64,000 nucleotides of DNA from Trichocoleus desertorum NBK24 (GTDB lineage Bacteria; Cyanobacteriota; Cyanobacteriia; FACHB-46). Each line of letters starts with the position of its first letter. The stretch's first letter is position 1. The position numbers and the translations under genes were made by a program. The stretch spans positions 3,263,628 to 3,327,627 of the forward strand of contig NZ_CP116619.1 in the NCBI RefSeq assembly GCF_030409055.1, given 5' to 3'. Below, piece by piece: positions 36,109-45,058 of the stretch. Under the pieces are notes generated by a model. The model saw nothing but the letters and a program-made list of their open reading frames with translations. It was not told where the DNA came from and searched no databases.

Positions 36109-36987
36109 ATGTTAAACGCCAAACTCGCTAGCAAAGCCCACGCCAACCACAAAAGCGTGATTCAACTGTCTGATCACGTGACCGTTGGGGGTAAAGATCT
36201 GCTGATTGTCGGTGGCCCTTGCACTGTAGAAAACTTAGCCCAAATGGAAGCTGTGGCTAGCCGCTTACTCACAGCCCCGATCCAAGCTCTGCGAGGTGGG
36301 GTTTACAAGCCTCGTACCTCTCCTTACGCTTTTCAAGGCATGGGTTTGGAAGGCTTGGAGATTTTAGCTACGGTGCGGCAGCGCTACCACTTGCCCGTGG
36401 TGACGGAAGTGATGGCGATTTCTCAGATTGAAGAAATTGCGGCGCATGCAGATATGTTGCAGATTGGTAGCCGCAACATGCAGAACTATGACTTGCTCAA
36501 AGCCCTAGGTCAGGCAGGAAAACCGATTTTGCTGAAGCGGGGTCTCTCCGCCACGATTGAGGAATTTGTTTTGGCAGCGGAATACATCTTGGCTCACGGC
36601 AATCCGGATGTGGTGTTGTGTGAGCGGGGAATTCGCAGCTTCGATACTTACACTCGCAACGTCCTCGACTTGGGTGCGGTTGCTGCCCTCAGGCAAATTA
36701 CCCATTTGCCGATTATTGTTGATCCGAGCCATGCTGCTGGGAAGCGCGAACTAGTGGCAGATTTAGCGAGAGCCGCGATCGCCTGTGGTGCTGATGGTCT
36801 GATCATTGAGTGTCATCCAGAACCAGAGCAATCTGTCTCAGATGCTCGCCAAGCTCTCTCTTTAGAAGAGATGGCGGAACTAGTCGCTAGCTTGAAGCCG
36901 ATCGCGACTGCGGTGGGGCGAGGCATTGCAGAAATGAATACCCGTCCTCTAGTTCCAGTTTTGGCGGGAATGGTGGGCGTCAAGTAA
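36109..36987 (+). CDS. aroF: 3-deoxy-7-phosphoheptulonate (DAHP) synthase, type I beta
   Basis: A 292-residue enzyme condensing phosphoenolpyruvate and erythrose-4-phosphate into DAHP, the entry to the shikimate pathway. Motifs: LLIVGGPCTVEN (phosphoenolpyruvate site), ALRGGVYKPRTSPYAFQG, LLKRGLSATIEEF, CERGIRSF and IVDPSHAAGKRE (metal-binding His). Size and motifs match the short AroF-like I-beta class without an N-terminal ACT domain, so the enzyme itself may not be feedback inhibited. Start is ATG 36109 with GGAG seven bases upstream; a longer frame from 36070 includes the terminator and is rejected. Preceded by the attenuator-like leader. Confidence 0.95.
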   Translation: MLNAKLASKAHANHKSVIQLSDHVTVGGKDLLIVGGPCTVENLAQMEAVASRLLTAPIQALRGGVYKPRTSPYAFQGMGLEGLEILATVRQRYHLPVVTEVMAISQIEEIAAHADMLQIGSRNMQNYDLLKALGQAGKPILLKRGLSATIEEFVLAAEYILAHGNPDVVLCERGIRSFDTYTRNVLDLGAVAALRQITHLPIIVDPSHAAGKRELVADLARAAIACGADGLIIECHPEPEQSVSDARQALSLEEMAELVASLKPIATAVGRGIAEMNTRPLVPVLAGMVGVK

Positions 36988-37092
36988 CAAACAAGTAACG
37001 AAACAGATTCCAAACACTTACTTCAAAGGCTTGCCTCATGATCAGCATATAGAGGAATATGCCTTTATTCCCTGAAATGAGACTTCAGCTTT

Positions 37093-38631
37093 ATGCCTGC
37101 CCTCAGTCAAGCAGCTAGTCTGCCGCTGCTTCCAGAACTGATTGATGGATTGCCCAATATTTCTGGCTGGGAGGCAGAAGTGCGATCGGTGGTGCAGCAC
37201 GATCGCCCCATTTTTCTACCTACTACCAATATTCACCTTCGGGATGTCTCCGCTGCTTTTGCGATCGCCCTCCACATGCACCAGCCCATGATTCCGGCAG
37301 GCCCAAGCGGAGAACTGATCAGCAATTTGCAGTATATGTTTGAGCATCCCTACGAAGGGGATAACCACAATGCTGGCCCTTTTGCCTACTGCTACAGCCG
37401 CATTGCCGATTTCATGATTGATCTGGTGCGTCAAGGGTGCAATCCTCGCATCATGCTGGACTACTCTGGCACCCTGTTGTGGGGGTTGCGCCAGATGGGG
37501 CGAGGAGACATTTTAGAAAACCTCAAGCGCATCACTTGCGATCGCACCTACCACCCCTATGTAGAGTGGCTCGGCACTTTCTGGGGACATGCGCTAGCCT
37601 CGACCACCCCAATTCCTGATTTGAAGCTGCATATTCAAGCTTGGCAACATCACTTTGCGGCTATTTTTGGCTGGGATGCTTTAGCGCGAGTGAAGGGATT
37701 TTCTTTGCCAGAAATGCACCTCCCCAATCATCCTGACACGCTATTTGAACTGGTAAAAGCCTTAAAGGAAGCGGGTTATCGCTGGCTGCTCTTACAAGCA
37801 GATACGGTAGAAACCACCACAGGCCAACCGCTATCGCAGCCCCATCTTCCTCATCAATTGGTAGCCCGCAACGCTGAGGGCGAAACGGTCAGCATGACTG
37901 CCCTGATTAAGACTCAAGGTGCTAACAATCAACTAGTCGGTCAGATGCAGCCCTACCAAAAAGCTACAAATCTCAACCCGCAACTCGTGGGCCAAGTCAT
38001 GATCCCGCCATTGGTTGCTCAAATGGGTGATGGCGAAAATAGCGGCATTATGATGAATGAGTTTCCTAGCACGTTCAGAAACGCCTGGTATGACATGAGC
38101 GCCCAAGCTCAAGGCCACTTTGGTGTCGTCGGCCTCACAGGCACCGAATATTTAGAACTCATAGAAGCGGCAGGTTGCACCCCAGAGAATTACCCCATTT
38201 GCCAAGCCAAGGGTCAGTACCAAATTTGGCAACGAGTCCCCGAAACTTCGACTCCCAATGCGATCGCGCGAGCCATTACCGAACTCAAGCGAGAAAATCC
38301 TAGTTTTCAGGTAAAGGGGGTTTCCTCTGCTCAGGCCCTGCACTGGGGCCAAGGCAACCAGCCTGTTGTGGCTTCCATGCAAAAGCTCAGTGCATTGTTT
38401 CATCAAACCCTTGATCCTCTCCTGCGAGCTGAATCAAACACTGGCGAAGCGAACCCTGACCCTAATGCGTTAAGTTCTGCCTTAACTCAGCAACCTCGTT
38501 ACCGCCAAGCTCTCCTTTACAACCTGTTAATCCAAACTAGTTGTTTTCATTATTGGGGTCAGGGAATGTGGACTGACTATTCCCGTACGCTCTACAGCCG
38601 AGGTAAAGAAAGTATCTCTAGTAATTTCTAG
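37093..38631 (+). CDS. Glycoside hydrolase family 57-like protein
   Basis: A 512-residue protein resembling GH57 (alpha-amylase/alpha-glucanotransferase type). The conserved N-terminal ALHMHQPMIP motif (metal/substrate histidines) is at about residue 59, and the region VKGFSLPEMHLPNHPD carries the likely catalytic Glu (GFSLPEMH). The barrel continues with YRWLLLQADTVE and the C-terminal helical part. It is a cyanobacterial conserved gene of uncertain substrate, presumably glycogen or an alpha-glucan. Follows aroF by 105 bases on the same strand. Confidence 0.8.
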   Translation: MPALSQAASLPLLPELIDGLPNISGWEAEVRSVVQHDRPIFLPTTNIHLRDVSAAFAIALHMHQPMIPAGPSGELISNLQYMFEHPYEGDNHNAGPFAYCYSRIADFMIDLVRQGCNPRIMLDYSGTLLWGLRQMGRGDILENLKRITCDRTYHPYVEWLGTFWGHALASTTPIPDLKLHIQAWQHHFAAIFGWDALARVKGFSLPEMHLPNHPDTLFELVKALKEAGYRWLLLQADTVETTTGQPLSQPHLPHQLVARNAEGETVSMTALIKTQGANNQLVGQMQPYQKATNLNPQLVGQVMIPPLVAQMGDGENSGIMMNEFPSTFRNAWYDMSAQAQGHFGVVGLTGTEYLELIEAAGCTPENYPICQAKGQYQIWQRVPETSTPNAIARAITELKRENPSFQVKGVSSAQALHWGQGNQPVVASMQKLSALFHQTLDPLLRAESNTGEANPDPNALSSALTQQPRYRQALLYNLLIQTSCFHYWGQGMWTDYSRTLYSRGKESISSNF

Positions 38632-39066
38632 AGAGTGGCTTGATGGCGGCGAATACCATAATGCGATCGTGGCGATCGCCCTACCTTTCCCCGATCCAAC
38701 TCCTTGCTTTAATAGATAAAGACTATAGGGCTAGCCGTTTAGCACTTTATTAAGCTAATTTTTTTAGAAGAAATTTAATTGGAATGAGTGAGTAGGTTAG
38801 AAAAACTATCTCTTCAATCTTGCCTTGAGAATTAGTTTTCTGAGCGATCAAAATCTCAGTAACAATGCAGTTTTTGGTATTAATTGCAACAAGATTATTG
38901 AATCTATGCAGAGACATTTGGGCAGCTCAAAGTCCTGTTAAATCGAACAGTGGTATGGTAAGCTGGACTCGAAGAGTTTTATTCGGTTGTAGGGTTTGTT
39001 TTCTCATTTCGACAGGCATCTCTCCGAATTTAAATCTCTGCAATTTCTTTGATTCTGGAGAGTTTC
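38632..39066. other. 435-base spacer and probable long 5' UTR of the RNA-binding protein gene
   Basis: AT-rich with no reliable gene. Cold-inducible rbp genes of cyanobacteria commonly have long untranslated leaders, which would fit. Contains a short chance frame (38865-39086) that overlaps the true start in another phase. No palindromic operator or terminator identified. Confidence 0.4.
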
Positions 39067-39432
39067 ATGTCCATTTACGTCGGTAATCTGTCTTACGATG
39101 TCACGCAAGACGATTTAAATGCCGTTTTTGCAGAGTACGGCACTGTTAAGCGAGTTCAACTTCCCTTAGACCGGGAAACGGGACGTCCCCGTGGTTTTGG
39201 CTTTGTCGAAATGTCCACAGAAGCAGAAGAAACAGCAGCAATCGAAGCTCTTGATGGCGCTGAGTGGATGGGTCGGGATCTAAGAGTCAACAAAGCTAAG
39301 CCCCGTGAAGAGCGTAGCGGCAGCGGTGGCGGTGGTGGTAGAGGTCGTGATGACCGCAACCGCTTCAGCAATAGCTGGGGTAACAGTGGTGGCAGCAGTG
39401 GTGGTGGCGGCGGTGGCTACTCCCGGTATTGA
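39067..39432 (+). CDS. RRM RNA-binding protein with Gly-rich tail (Rbp type)
   Basis: A 121-residue protein with one RRM: RNP2 IYVGNLSY at the N-terminus and RNP1 RGFGFVEM at about residue 46, followed by a Gly/Arg/Ser-rich C-terminal tail ([21 protein letters not shown]). It is the type of cold-inducible RNA-binding protein found in cyanobacteria. ATG 39067 is preceded by GGAG six bases upstream; a longer frame starting at 39049 lacks support. It is followed 104 bases downstream by rpsU, the usual linkage. Confidence 0.92.
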   Translation: MSIYVGNLSYDVTQDDLNAVFAEYGTVKRVQLPLDRETGRPRGFGFVEMSTEAEETAAIEALDGAEWMGRDLRVNKAKPREERSGSGGGGGRGRDDRNRFSNSWGNSGGSSGGGGGGYSRY

Positions 39433-39536
39433 TCATTTCCTAGAAGCTAAAGCATTGGCTTAAGTGGATTGAATTTGCGGTAATCCTGGTAAACAATACT
39501 CATCACAATTCAGAGGCAAGCTGAGGGATATACAGA

Positions 39537-39716
39537 ATGACCCAAATTGTTCTGGGCGAAAACGAAGGAATTGAGTCAGCGCTGCGTCGCTTCAAACGTC
39601 AAGTTTCTAAAGCTGGAATTCTCGCTGACGTGAAGCGTCAACGCTTCTTTGAAACTCCTCAGGACAAGGAGAAGCGTAAAGCGTTAGCCAGACGTCGCAA
39701 ACATCGCTTTCACTAA
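39537..39716 (+). CDS. rpsU: 30S ribosomal protein S21
   Basis: A short gene of 59 codons encoding [18 protein letters not shown] at the N-terminus and [12 protein letters not shown] at the basic C-terminus, the diagnostic S21 sequence. S21 sits on the 30S platform near the anti-Shine-Dalgarno sequence. The rbp-rpsU order is commonly seen in cyanobacteria and suggests joint expression, notably in the cold. A terminator follows 16 bases after the stop. Confidence 0.95.
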   Translation: MTQIVLGENEGIESALRRFKRQVSKAGILADVKRQRFFETPQDKEKRKALARRRKHRFH

Positions 39717-39732
39717 ACTAGGGCTAGATTAG

Positions 39733-39770
39733 GCGAAGAGTTGTCGGTTGGCACTCTTCGCTTTTAGTTT
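39733..39770 (+). terminator. Terminator after rpsU
   Basis: The perfect stem GCGAAGAGT / ACTCTTCGC with an 11-base loop is followed by TTTTAGTTT. It ends the rbp-rpsU unit and overlaps the last bases of the convergent C26 gene (stop at 39764). Confidence 0.85.
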
Positions 39771-40531
39771 GAGGCGGGCTGAGGTAGAGCTACGGCCTGT
39801 GGCTGGCTGGCTGCTTGGACAAATGCCTTAAAAATCCTTTGTTGTCCGGAGTCTTCTGGTGCGAGTTCTGGATGCCACTGCACTGCGATCGCCCAAGGAT
39901 GATGCTGATGTTCTAGCGCTTCAATCACACCATCTGGGGCTTGAGCGGCAATCCGCCAACCGGGGGCTGCACTTCGGGCTGCTTGGTGGTGCCAAGACAC
40001 TACATTAATTTCTGTTTCCCGATGGAGCAAGGTCGCCAGTCGCGTTCTAGGCAGAAGTTGTATGGGGTGCTCGGCACAGTGAGACTGATCGGCTCGATGA
40101 ATAACTGTGTCACCAAACTCATCGGGAATGTGAGGAATCAACTGTCCACCACTCACAACCATAAAAATCTCCAACCCTCGGCAAATTCCTAGCATTGGAA
40201 TGGACGTTTTTAAGGCTAGGTTAGCGAGTCCGAGTTCAAAGGCATCTCGCTCGGCATTGACACGGTAGATGCTGGGATGGGCCGAACCGTCGTATTCGGC
40301 TGGGTCAATATCGCCACCCCCCGAAAAGAGCAGGCCATCGACAAAATCGAGGATTCGAGCCTGATGCATTTCACCAGGAGTGAGTAATATAGGCACTCCT
40401 CCAGCCCGTCTGACTGCATCTATGTAGTTGCTGAATAGAGAATAGTGCCCCGTTTCGTTTTTGCAAGAAGTTGTGATGCCAATAATGGGCGGCTTCGTGA
40501 TGGAGTTGGGGGATGGAAGAGGAAACAACAT
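39764..40531 (-). CDS. Peptidase C26 / gamma-glutamyl-GABA hydrolase-like class I glutamine amidotransferase
   Basis: A 255-residue class I amidotransferase-fold hydrolase of the PuuD type. The nucleophile Cys is in MLGICRGLEIF (about residue 106), with the FSGGGDIDP and HHQAAR segments and the C-terminal AVQWHPE carrying the catalytic His-Glu. This family cleaves gamma-glutamyl bonds in putrescine or related metabolism. ATG at 40531 is preferred over a short upstream TTG extension. Converges on rpsU. Confidence 0.85.
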   Translation of the reverse strand: MLFPLPSPNSITKPPIIGITTSCKNETGHYSLFSNYIDAVRRAGGVPILLTPGEMHQARILDFVDGLLFSGGGDIDPAEYDGSAHPSIYRVNAERDAFELGLANLALKTSIPMLGICRGLEIFMVVSGGQLIPHIPDEFGDTVIHRADQSHCAEHPIQLLPRTRLATLLHRETEINVVSWHHQAARSAAPGWRIAAQAPDGVIEALEHQHHPWAIAVQWHPELAPEDSGQQRIFKAFVQAASQPQAVALPQPASN

Positions 40532-40767
40532 GCTGCACAATCATCCTAAGCAAGACAACCAGGAGAGCGCAGTCTTAAGCCAGAGTGCGATCGCCCGCTG
40601 ATGATCAACCACAATGGGATCATTCACTATTACTAAATTTCCCTAATTCGTTCTAAGAGTTGGCACGATCCCAAACTTAATCTAGGGTCGAAATTTAGGA
40701 TACTTTAGTTGCTTTAGTTCTAACTGTGTTCAAACTGTCAGACTTGGCTCCAAACTCGCTCTGGATT

Positions 40768-41211
40768 TCAAGACTCTCGGTTGGGTGAGGTGGTTGTAGC
40801 GGTATAGCGATCGCAAGTGTCACCGCAAACAGGATAGGCAGAATGGTAAACAGCGGTACGCTGACCAAAGAGGGTATAGCGGTTGTCGCGCACTTGTTCG
40901 TAAATGCGATCGCCACTCCATTTCAGGCCAGGGAGGGCACGGTAGGAGGCGACAAATACATTGCCCAGGGGAAACAGTTGACCAATTTCTTCAGCGGCAT
41001 CACTCCCCTGCCACCGTCGTTCTGGTTTTTCTGTGTCAATTAAGATCATGCCTAGTTCGCAGTCTTGAGGGGTAACATTCCAGCGTTGCAAACTTTCTGG
41101 GTCTTGCATGGGGATGTACTGGAAGCGATTGCCTTTGTCCAGGCTTTCGAGAAGTTGTACGAGGGTGACGCAGAGGTTGCATTTGCCGTCGTAGATTACG
41201 GTGTAGGGCAT
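40768..41211 (-). CDS. DCC (DUF393) thiol-disulfide-like protein
   Basis: A 147-residue protein of the DCC family, named for the motif seen here as YDGKCNLC (DxxCxxC). It has a thioredoxin-like arrangement but its reaction is not known. The remainder contains VFVASYRALPGLKWSGDRIYEQVRDNRYTLFG, typical of the family. ATG at 41211 gives the usual start MPYTVIYDGKC; an upstream extension to 41247 is rejected. Divergent from the SLH gene 50 bases away. Confidence 0.85.
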   Translation of the reverse strand: MPYTVIYDGKCNLCVTLVQLLESLDKGNRFQYIPMQDPESLQRWNVTPQDCELGMILIDTEKPERRWQGSDAAEEIGQLFPLGNVFVASYRALPGLKWSGDRIYEQVRDNRYTLFGQRTAVYHSAYPVCGDTCDRYTATTTSPNRES

Positions 41212-41260
41212 AGGATGTTTTAGGTTGCTTTTTCTATTCTGAATCAATTATTTGGTGAGA

Positions 41261-42667
41261 ATGAGAGGTGTGGGTGTGGGTATTGCATGTTGGCAATCGG
41301 TCGGGTTAGGGGTAGGTGCGATCGCGCTGTTGGGTGGAATGCCTGGTGCGATCGCCCAAACGCCTCAATTTAGTGATGTGCCGCAAAACTATTGGGCTGG
41401 CTCTTGTATTGGCGAACTGGCGCAACGGCAGATCATTAAGGGGTATCCGGATGGTCGGTTTCGTCCGGCTGATCCAGTGACGCGGGCGGAGTATGCAGCG
41501 CTGTTACGGCAGGCATTTTCTAGCCAAGCTCCAGTACGCGAAGCAACGACTTTTACGGATGTGCCGAGCAACTATTGGGCGGCGATCGCAATTCAGGAAG
41601 CTTATCGTCGGGGGTTTCTTTCCGGGTATCCCGATCGCAAGTTTATGCCAAATCAGTCAATTCCTCGTGTGCAGGCGGTGGTGGCGCTAGCCAGTGGTTT
41701 GAGCTACAGCCCGACCCAGCCAACTACACAGGTTTTGAATGGGGCTTATGCAGATGCGGGAGCGATACCAGACTATGGGCGCAATGCGGTGGCTGCGGCG
41801 ACGGAGAAAAGTTTGGTGGTGAACTACCCCAAGATTCAGCAGTTAGAGCCTGCCCGCGTGGCGAGTCGAGCAGAGATTGCAACGTTTTTGTGTCAAGCAC
41901 TTCAGCCTGGATTGGTGCCAACCCAATATATAGCCAATACTCAGCAATTCTCAACGGAGACGCAAACGGCTGAAGCAGGAAATGTGCAAGCTCAGCTCAC
42001 TTACCGACCGCGTGAAAGTTTGGCTGATAATTTCCGGATTCAGATTAGTCGTGCGGGTCAGGCAGTTTTAGAGGCGGCAGTACCTGCGGAAGAAGGATTG
42101 CAGCGCTTTTCAAATCTAGAAGTACGAGATCTCGATGGAGATCAGGAACCGGAAGTGATTCTGGACTTGTTCAGTGGTGGGGCTTACTGCTGCACGTCTT
42201 CTCACATCTATGGCTACAACGCCGCCCAACGTACCTACCAACCCATTAAGCAGTTTTGGGGCAGCCCTAGCTACAGATTGGAAGATTTAGACCAGGATAA
42301 TTTACCTGAATTTGTCAGTGGTGATTACCGCTTTGATGCTCAATTTACGGCACATGCAGCTTCTGGATTGCCCATTCAAATTTGGCAATATCGGCGATCG
42401 CAAATGCAGAATGTGACGCGCAACTACCCTCAATTGATCTATGAAAATGCCGTTCAACAGTGGCAAAACTATACCTACAGTAAAGACTCCGGAGCCAGTG
42501 CTGTTCGTGGGTTTTTAGCTGCTTATTTAGCGGACAAGTACTTGATTGGTCAGGGACAAGAGGGTTGGCAGTTGGTGCAACAGGCTTATCAGTACAGCGA
42601 TCGCCGTCAGTATTTCATTGACCTGAATGATTTTCTGCGGAAAACTGGCTATATTACTGGGCCATAA
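41261..42667 (+). CDS. Exported SLH protein with a beta-propeller-like C-terminal region
   Basis: A 468-residue protein with a signal peptide (cleavage after AIA). Three SLH modules follow: FSDVPQNYWAGSCIGELAQ at about residue 37, FTDVPSNYWAAIAIQEAY at about 101, and a third degenerate SLH at about 165-210. The C-terminal half (about 230-468) contains VRDLDGDQEPEVILDLFSGGAYCC and LEDLDQDNLPEFVSGD, which resemble the calcium-binding DxDxDG loops of FG-GAP/VCBS repeats. No enzymatic motif. Probably an envelope-anchored protein. An upstream GTG at 41255 is an alternative start. Confidence 0.82.
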   Translation: MRGVGVGIACWQSVGLGVGAIALLGGMPGAIAQTPQFSDVPQNYWAGSCIGELAQRQIIKGYPDGRFRPADPVTRAEYAALLRQAFSSQAPVREATTFTDVPSNYWAAIAIQEAYRRGFLSGYPDRKFMPNQSIPRVQAVVALASGLSYSPTQPTTQVLNGAYADAGAIPDYGRNAVAAATEKSLVVNYPKIQQLEPARVASRAEIATFLCQALQPGLVPTQYIANTQQFSTETQTAEAGNVQAQLTYRPRESLADNFRIQISRAGQAVLEAAVPAEEGLQRFSNLEVRDLDGDQEPEVILDLFSGGAYCCTSSHIYGYNAAQRTYQPIKQFWGSPSYRLEDLDQDNLPEFVSGDYRFDAQFTAHAASGLPIQIWQYRRSQMQNVTRNYPQLIYENAVQQWQNYTYSKDSGASAVRGFLAAYLADKYLIGQGQEGWQLVQQAYQYSDRRQYFIDLNDFLRKTGYITGP

Positions 42668-42681
42668 CTACGACATAACGC

Positions 42682-43554
42682 TTAGACTGTGTCCATCCAA
42701 GCTAAGCATTGCTGCATCTGCTGCTGCATGGTGGCGCGATCGCTATGGTAGCGGCGACCATGCCCAGGTAGCACCCATTCAAAGTCATATTTGGCTAACT
42801 TGTGCATCGACTTGACTAGTTCTGACCAGGAGTACCAACAAGCCTCTCTAAAAGCCACTAAATGATGCTGTGACTCCGACCAAGCTAGATGATCACCCGT
42901 AAACAAGAACTGATGCTTGTAGAGCAAAACGGTGTGACCTTTCGTATGTCCGGGTACCGGGATAATCAGTAAGTCGGGAGCTAATTGCACTGGCTCCGCA
43001 CCTTGTAGCTGAATTTCTACATCTTGTGTTCCGTGATTAATTTCATCTTGGTGCAAAATGCGATCGCAGCCAAAGTGGTCATGAAACTTGCGATGATCAG
43101 CGACATCATCTCGATGAGTTAGGTAGAGATAACGCACACCACCCAGTTCTTCCAATCGCTTCACCAAGGGCGGTGCAAATCGGGGAGAATCCACCAGCAC
43201 ATTGCCTTCACGTCGCTGAATTAGATAACTGGCTGCCCCGTAGGAGCTTTCAGCGTGGTAGCCACAGTGGTAAACATTATCTGTCAGCAGAATCGGCAGG
43301 CTACTTTGAGCTGTTTTAATATCGGTAGGCTTTTCGACCGTGCCAATCGATGCAGTGGGACAAGACAATAGTGCCTGCATGGCCCGGAGCCGCTCAGTTT
43401 CATCAACAGGCTGGTGATAAACCACTGACTGATCAGCTTCGCGATGAAACACTTCTGGGGTCATCCAACGACAGGTATCGCAGTCAATACAAGTGGTATC
43501 TACATAAAAATCACCATTGATGTTTTGCGGGTGGCGCTGCTGCAAATGAGCCAT
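42682..43554 (-). CDS. MBL-fold hydrolase with N-terminal ferredoxin-like domain
   Basis: A 290-residue protein. The first 75 residues look like a short ferredoxin domain (CIDCDTCRWMTPEVF and ALLSCPTASIG, with Cys-x2-Cys-x2-Cys and Cys-Pro). The remainder is a metallo-beta-lactamase fold: YLTHRDDVADH (metal ligands Asp-His; the family first His-x-His is modified), PVPGHTKGHTVLLY, FTGDHLAW and VLPGHGRRY. This ferredoxin-MBL fusion occurs in cyanobacteria and plants; substrate unknown. Convergent with the SLH gene. Confidence 0.85.
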   Translation of the reverse strand: MAHLQQRHPQNINGDFYVDTTCIDCDTCRWMTPEVFHREADQSVVYHQPVDETERLRAMQALLSCPTASIGTVEKPTDIKTAQSSLPILLTDNVYHCGYHAESSYGAASYLIQRREGNVLVDSPRFAPPLVKRLEELGGVRYLYLTHRDDVADHRKFHDHFGCDRILHQDEINHGTQDVEIQLQGAEPVQLAPDLLIIPVPGHTKGHTVLLYKHQFLFTGDHLAWSESQHHLVAFREACWYSWSELVKSMHKLAKYDFEWVLPGHGRRYHSDRATMQQQMQQCLAWMDTV

Positions 43555-43724
43555 AAGGGCACCTCACCAGATCGAGTTACTTCTAGGCTAGACGGTGAGG
43601 CAGAGGTTTGTGTGAGTGAGGAGAAAGGGGTGAGGGGTTGCTTACGGATCAATTGACCCCAACGTTAGTGTATTGGCGTACTGAAGAAACTAGTCCTTAA
43701 GGGCAGCTTCAAACTCTCGCTGAG

Positions 43725-43774
43725 AAGTGTGCGCTCACCCCTCACCCCTCACTCCTCTCTCCTCACCCCTCATC
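43725..43774. repeat. C/T-rich low-complexity repeat (CTCACCCCTC)
   Basis: CACCCCTCA-type units repeat with small changes upstream of the 146-aa membrane protein stop codon. Similar GA-rich stretches occur at 58330-58380 on the other side of the window. It resembles simple-sequence spacers seen in cyanobacteria. Confidence 0.6.
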
Positions 43775-44203
43775 CTTTTCTCGCATCACTTCTCGTCCTA
43801 GCATAAACAGCCCCGCCACTCCCAGGCCCACAAAGCAAAGGTAGGGTTGCCAATAGTAGGTCATCTGCTCAGCAGGACCAAACTCTGGACAGACCCACTT
43901 GATGTATAGCCACAGCAGAGTTAGGGATATTGCGCCGGAACCGACAAAAAATAGTCCTACCCGGAGACGAGCAAGTTGCAGTTCCGTTGTAGTTGGCAAG
44001 CGCCACGATTGATTGGCTGATTCACTAGCGATCGCGGCTGGCGGTTCTACCGCAACTGCTAAAGAAGCGGGCAAATCAGTCGCGGATTCTAGGGGTGGCA
44101 ACAGATCGATCGTTTGCGGAAGGGGAGGCTCAGCAAACTCGAAGGGTTCAGCATCCCAAGGTTTTGGTGTTGGAGCGGAGGCAGGTTGAGATTCCAAGCT
44201 CAT
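43763..44203 (-). CDS. Small membrane protein with Pro-rich N-terminus
   Basis: A 146-residue protein with a Pro/Glu/Ala-rich soluble N-terminus (about 65 residues), then two membrane segments at about 79-103 and 120-138 (LLWLYIKWVCPEF and YLCFVGLGVAGLFML). No family I recognise; it is likely a cyanobacterial conserved membrane protein. It lies 70 bases after the peroxiredoxin gene on the same strand. Confidence 0.6.
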   Translation of the reverse strand: MSLESQPASAPTPKPWDAEPFEFAEPPLPQTIDLLPPLESATDLPASLAVAVEPPAAIASESANQSWRLPTTTELQLARLRVGLFFVGSGAISLTLLWLYIKWVCPEFGPAEQMTYYWQPYLCFVGLGVAGLFMLGREVMREKDEG

Positions 44204-44273
44204 TGAGCAGCTTCCTGCATGAAATCAAGATTGCTTCTATCCTAGGACACTCAACCTACTTTCCTGCCTTAAC

Positions 44274-44852
44274 TTATGCGGCTGATGAAATTGATGCAGC
44301 CGTTGTGGTTTGCAGTTCATTTAGTCGAGCTAACACTTCTGAGCTATGAACCGCAGGATTTACCCCTGTAAAGCGCTCCCGCAAAATGCCCTCAGAATCA
44401 ACGATGAAGGTATGCCGTGCCGACAAGAACCCTAACCAAGAACCATAAGCTTTGCTCACAGTGCCATCAGGGTCGGCTAAGAGTGGAAACTTTAGGCCTT
44501 CTGAGTCGCAAAACTCAGCATGAGAATCGACAGAGTCGGCACTCACTCCTAAGATTTCGGTGTTTTTCTCTAAATATTTTGGTAGATCTTGCTGGAAGCG
44601 ACGAGCTTCTAAGGTGCAACCGGAGGTGAAATCCTTGGGATAGAAGTAGACAACTACCCATTTACCTCGATAGTCGGCGAGTGAAATTGCTCCATCCCCC
44701 GTGTTTGTAGGTAGAGTAAATTCTGGTGCGGGTCGGTTGAGTTCTGGCAACTTGCCGCCGAGTGCATGGGCTGCTGGCACTAGGTTAAATACCGCCAATA
44801 AGGCGAGAACGTAAGCAAATAAGGCACCGAGCAACGTGCGACGAGAGATCAT
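44274..44852 (-). CDS. PrxQ/BCP-type peroxiredoxin, exported
   Basis: A 192-residue thiol peroxidase with an N-terminal signal (SRRTLLGALFAYVLALLAVF, twin-arginine-like, likely cleaved after AHA), placing it in the lumen or periplasm. The peroxidatic cysteine is in FTSGCTLEARRF. In usual PrxQ enzymes a resolving Cys sits five residues later (CTxEACxF); here that position is Arg, so the protein is atypical. Another Cys is in EFCDSEG. VVYFYPKDF and VSADSVDSHAEF are family motifs. ATG at 44852 is preferred over an earlier TTG. Confidence 0.85.
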   Translation of the reverse strand: MISRRTLLGALFAYVLALLAVFNLVPAAHALGGKLPELNRPAPEFTLPTNTGDGAISLADYRGKWVVVYFYPKDFTSGCTLEARRFQQDLPKYLEKNTEILGVSADSVDSHAEFCDSEGLKFPLLADPDGTVSKAYGSWLGFLSARHTFIVDSEGILRERFTGVNPAVHSSEVLARLNELQTTTAASISSAA

Positions 44853-45058
44853 GGTCAAGGTATAGGGCTGTACTTAACATAAGTTTACATTCTTCTCAGA
44901 TATCTTAGTCGCTGTTGAGCTGTAGCCACAGAATCTTCACAAAAAGTTCGCGATCGCTCATTCCCTGGCGACCCCTGCCCGACGCTGAACAGAACTGGCT
45001 AGGATGAAATAGGCGTTTATTCTCTTTTAAGTAGCGCTGATTTCCCTGGAGGTTCGCT

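Noticed and set aside
38865-39086. A 73-residue frame before the RNA-binding protein gene
   Set aside because: Lacks a ribosome binding site and overlaps the real start in another phase. More likely untranslated leader.
43725-43774. CRISPR-like repetition of CTCACCCCTC
   Set aside because: Units are short, degenerate and contiguous without spacers; no cas genes in the window.
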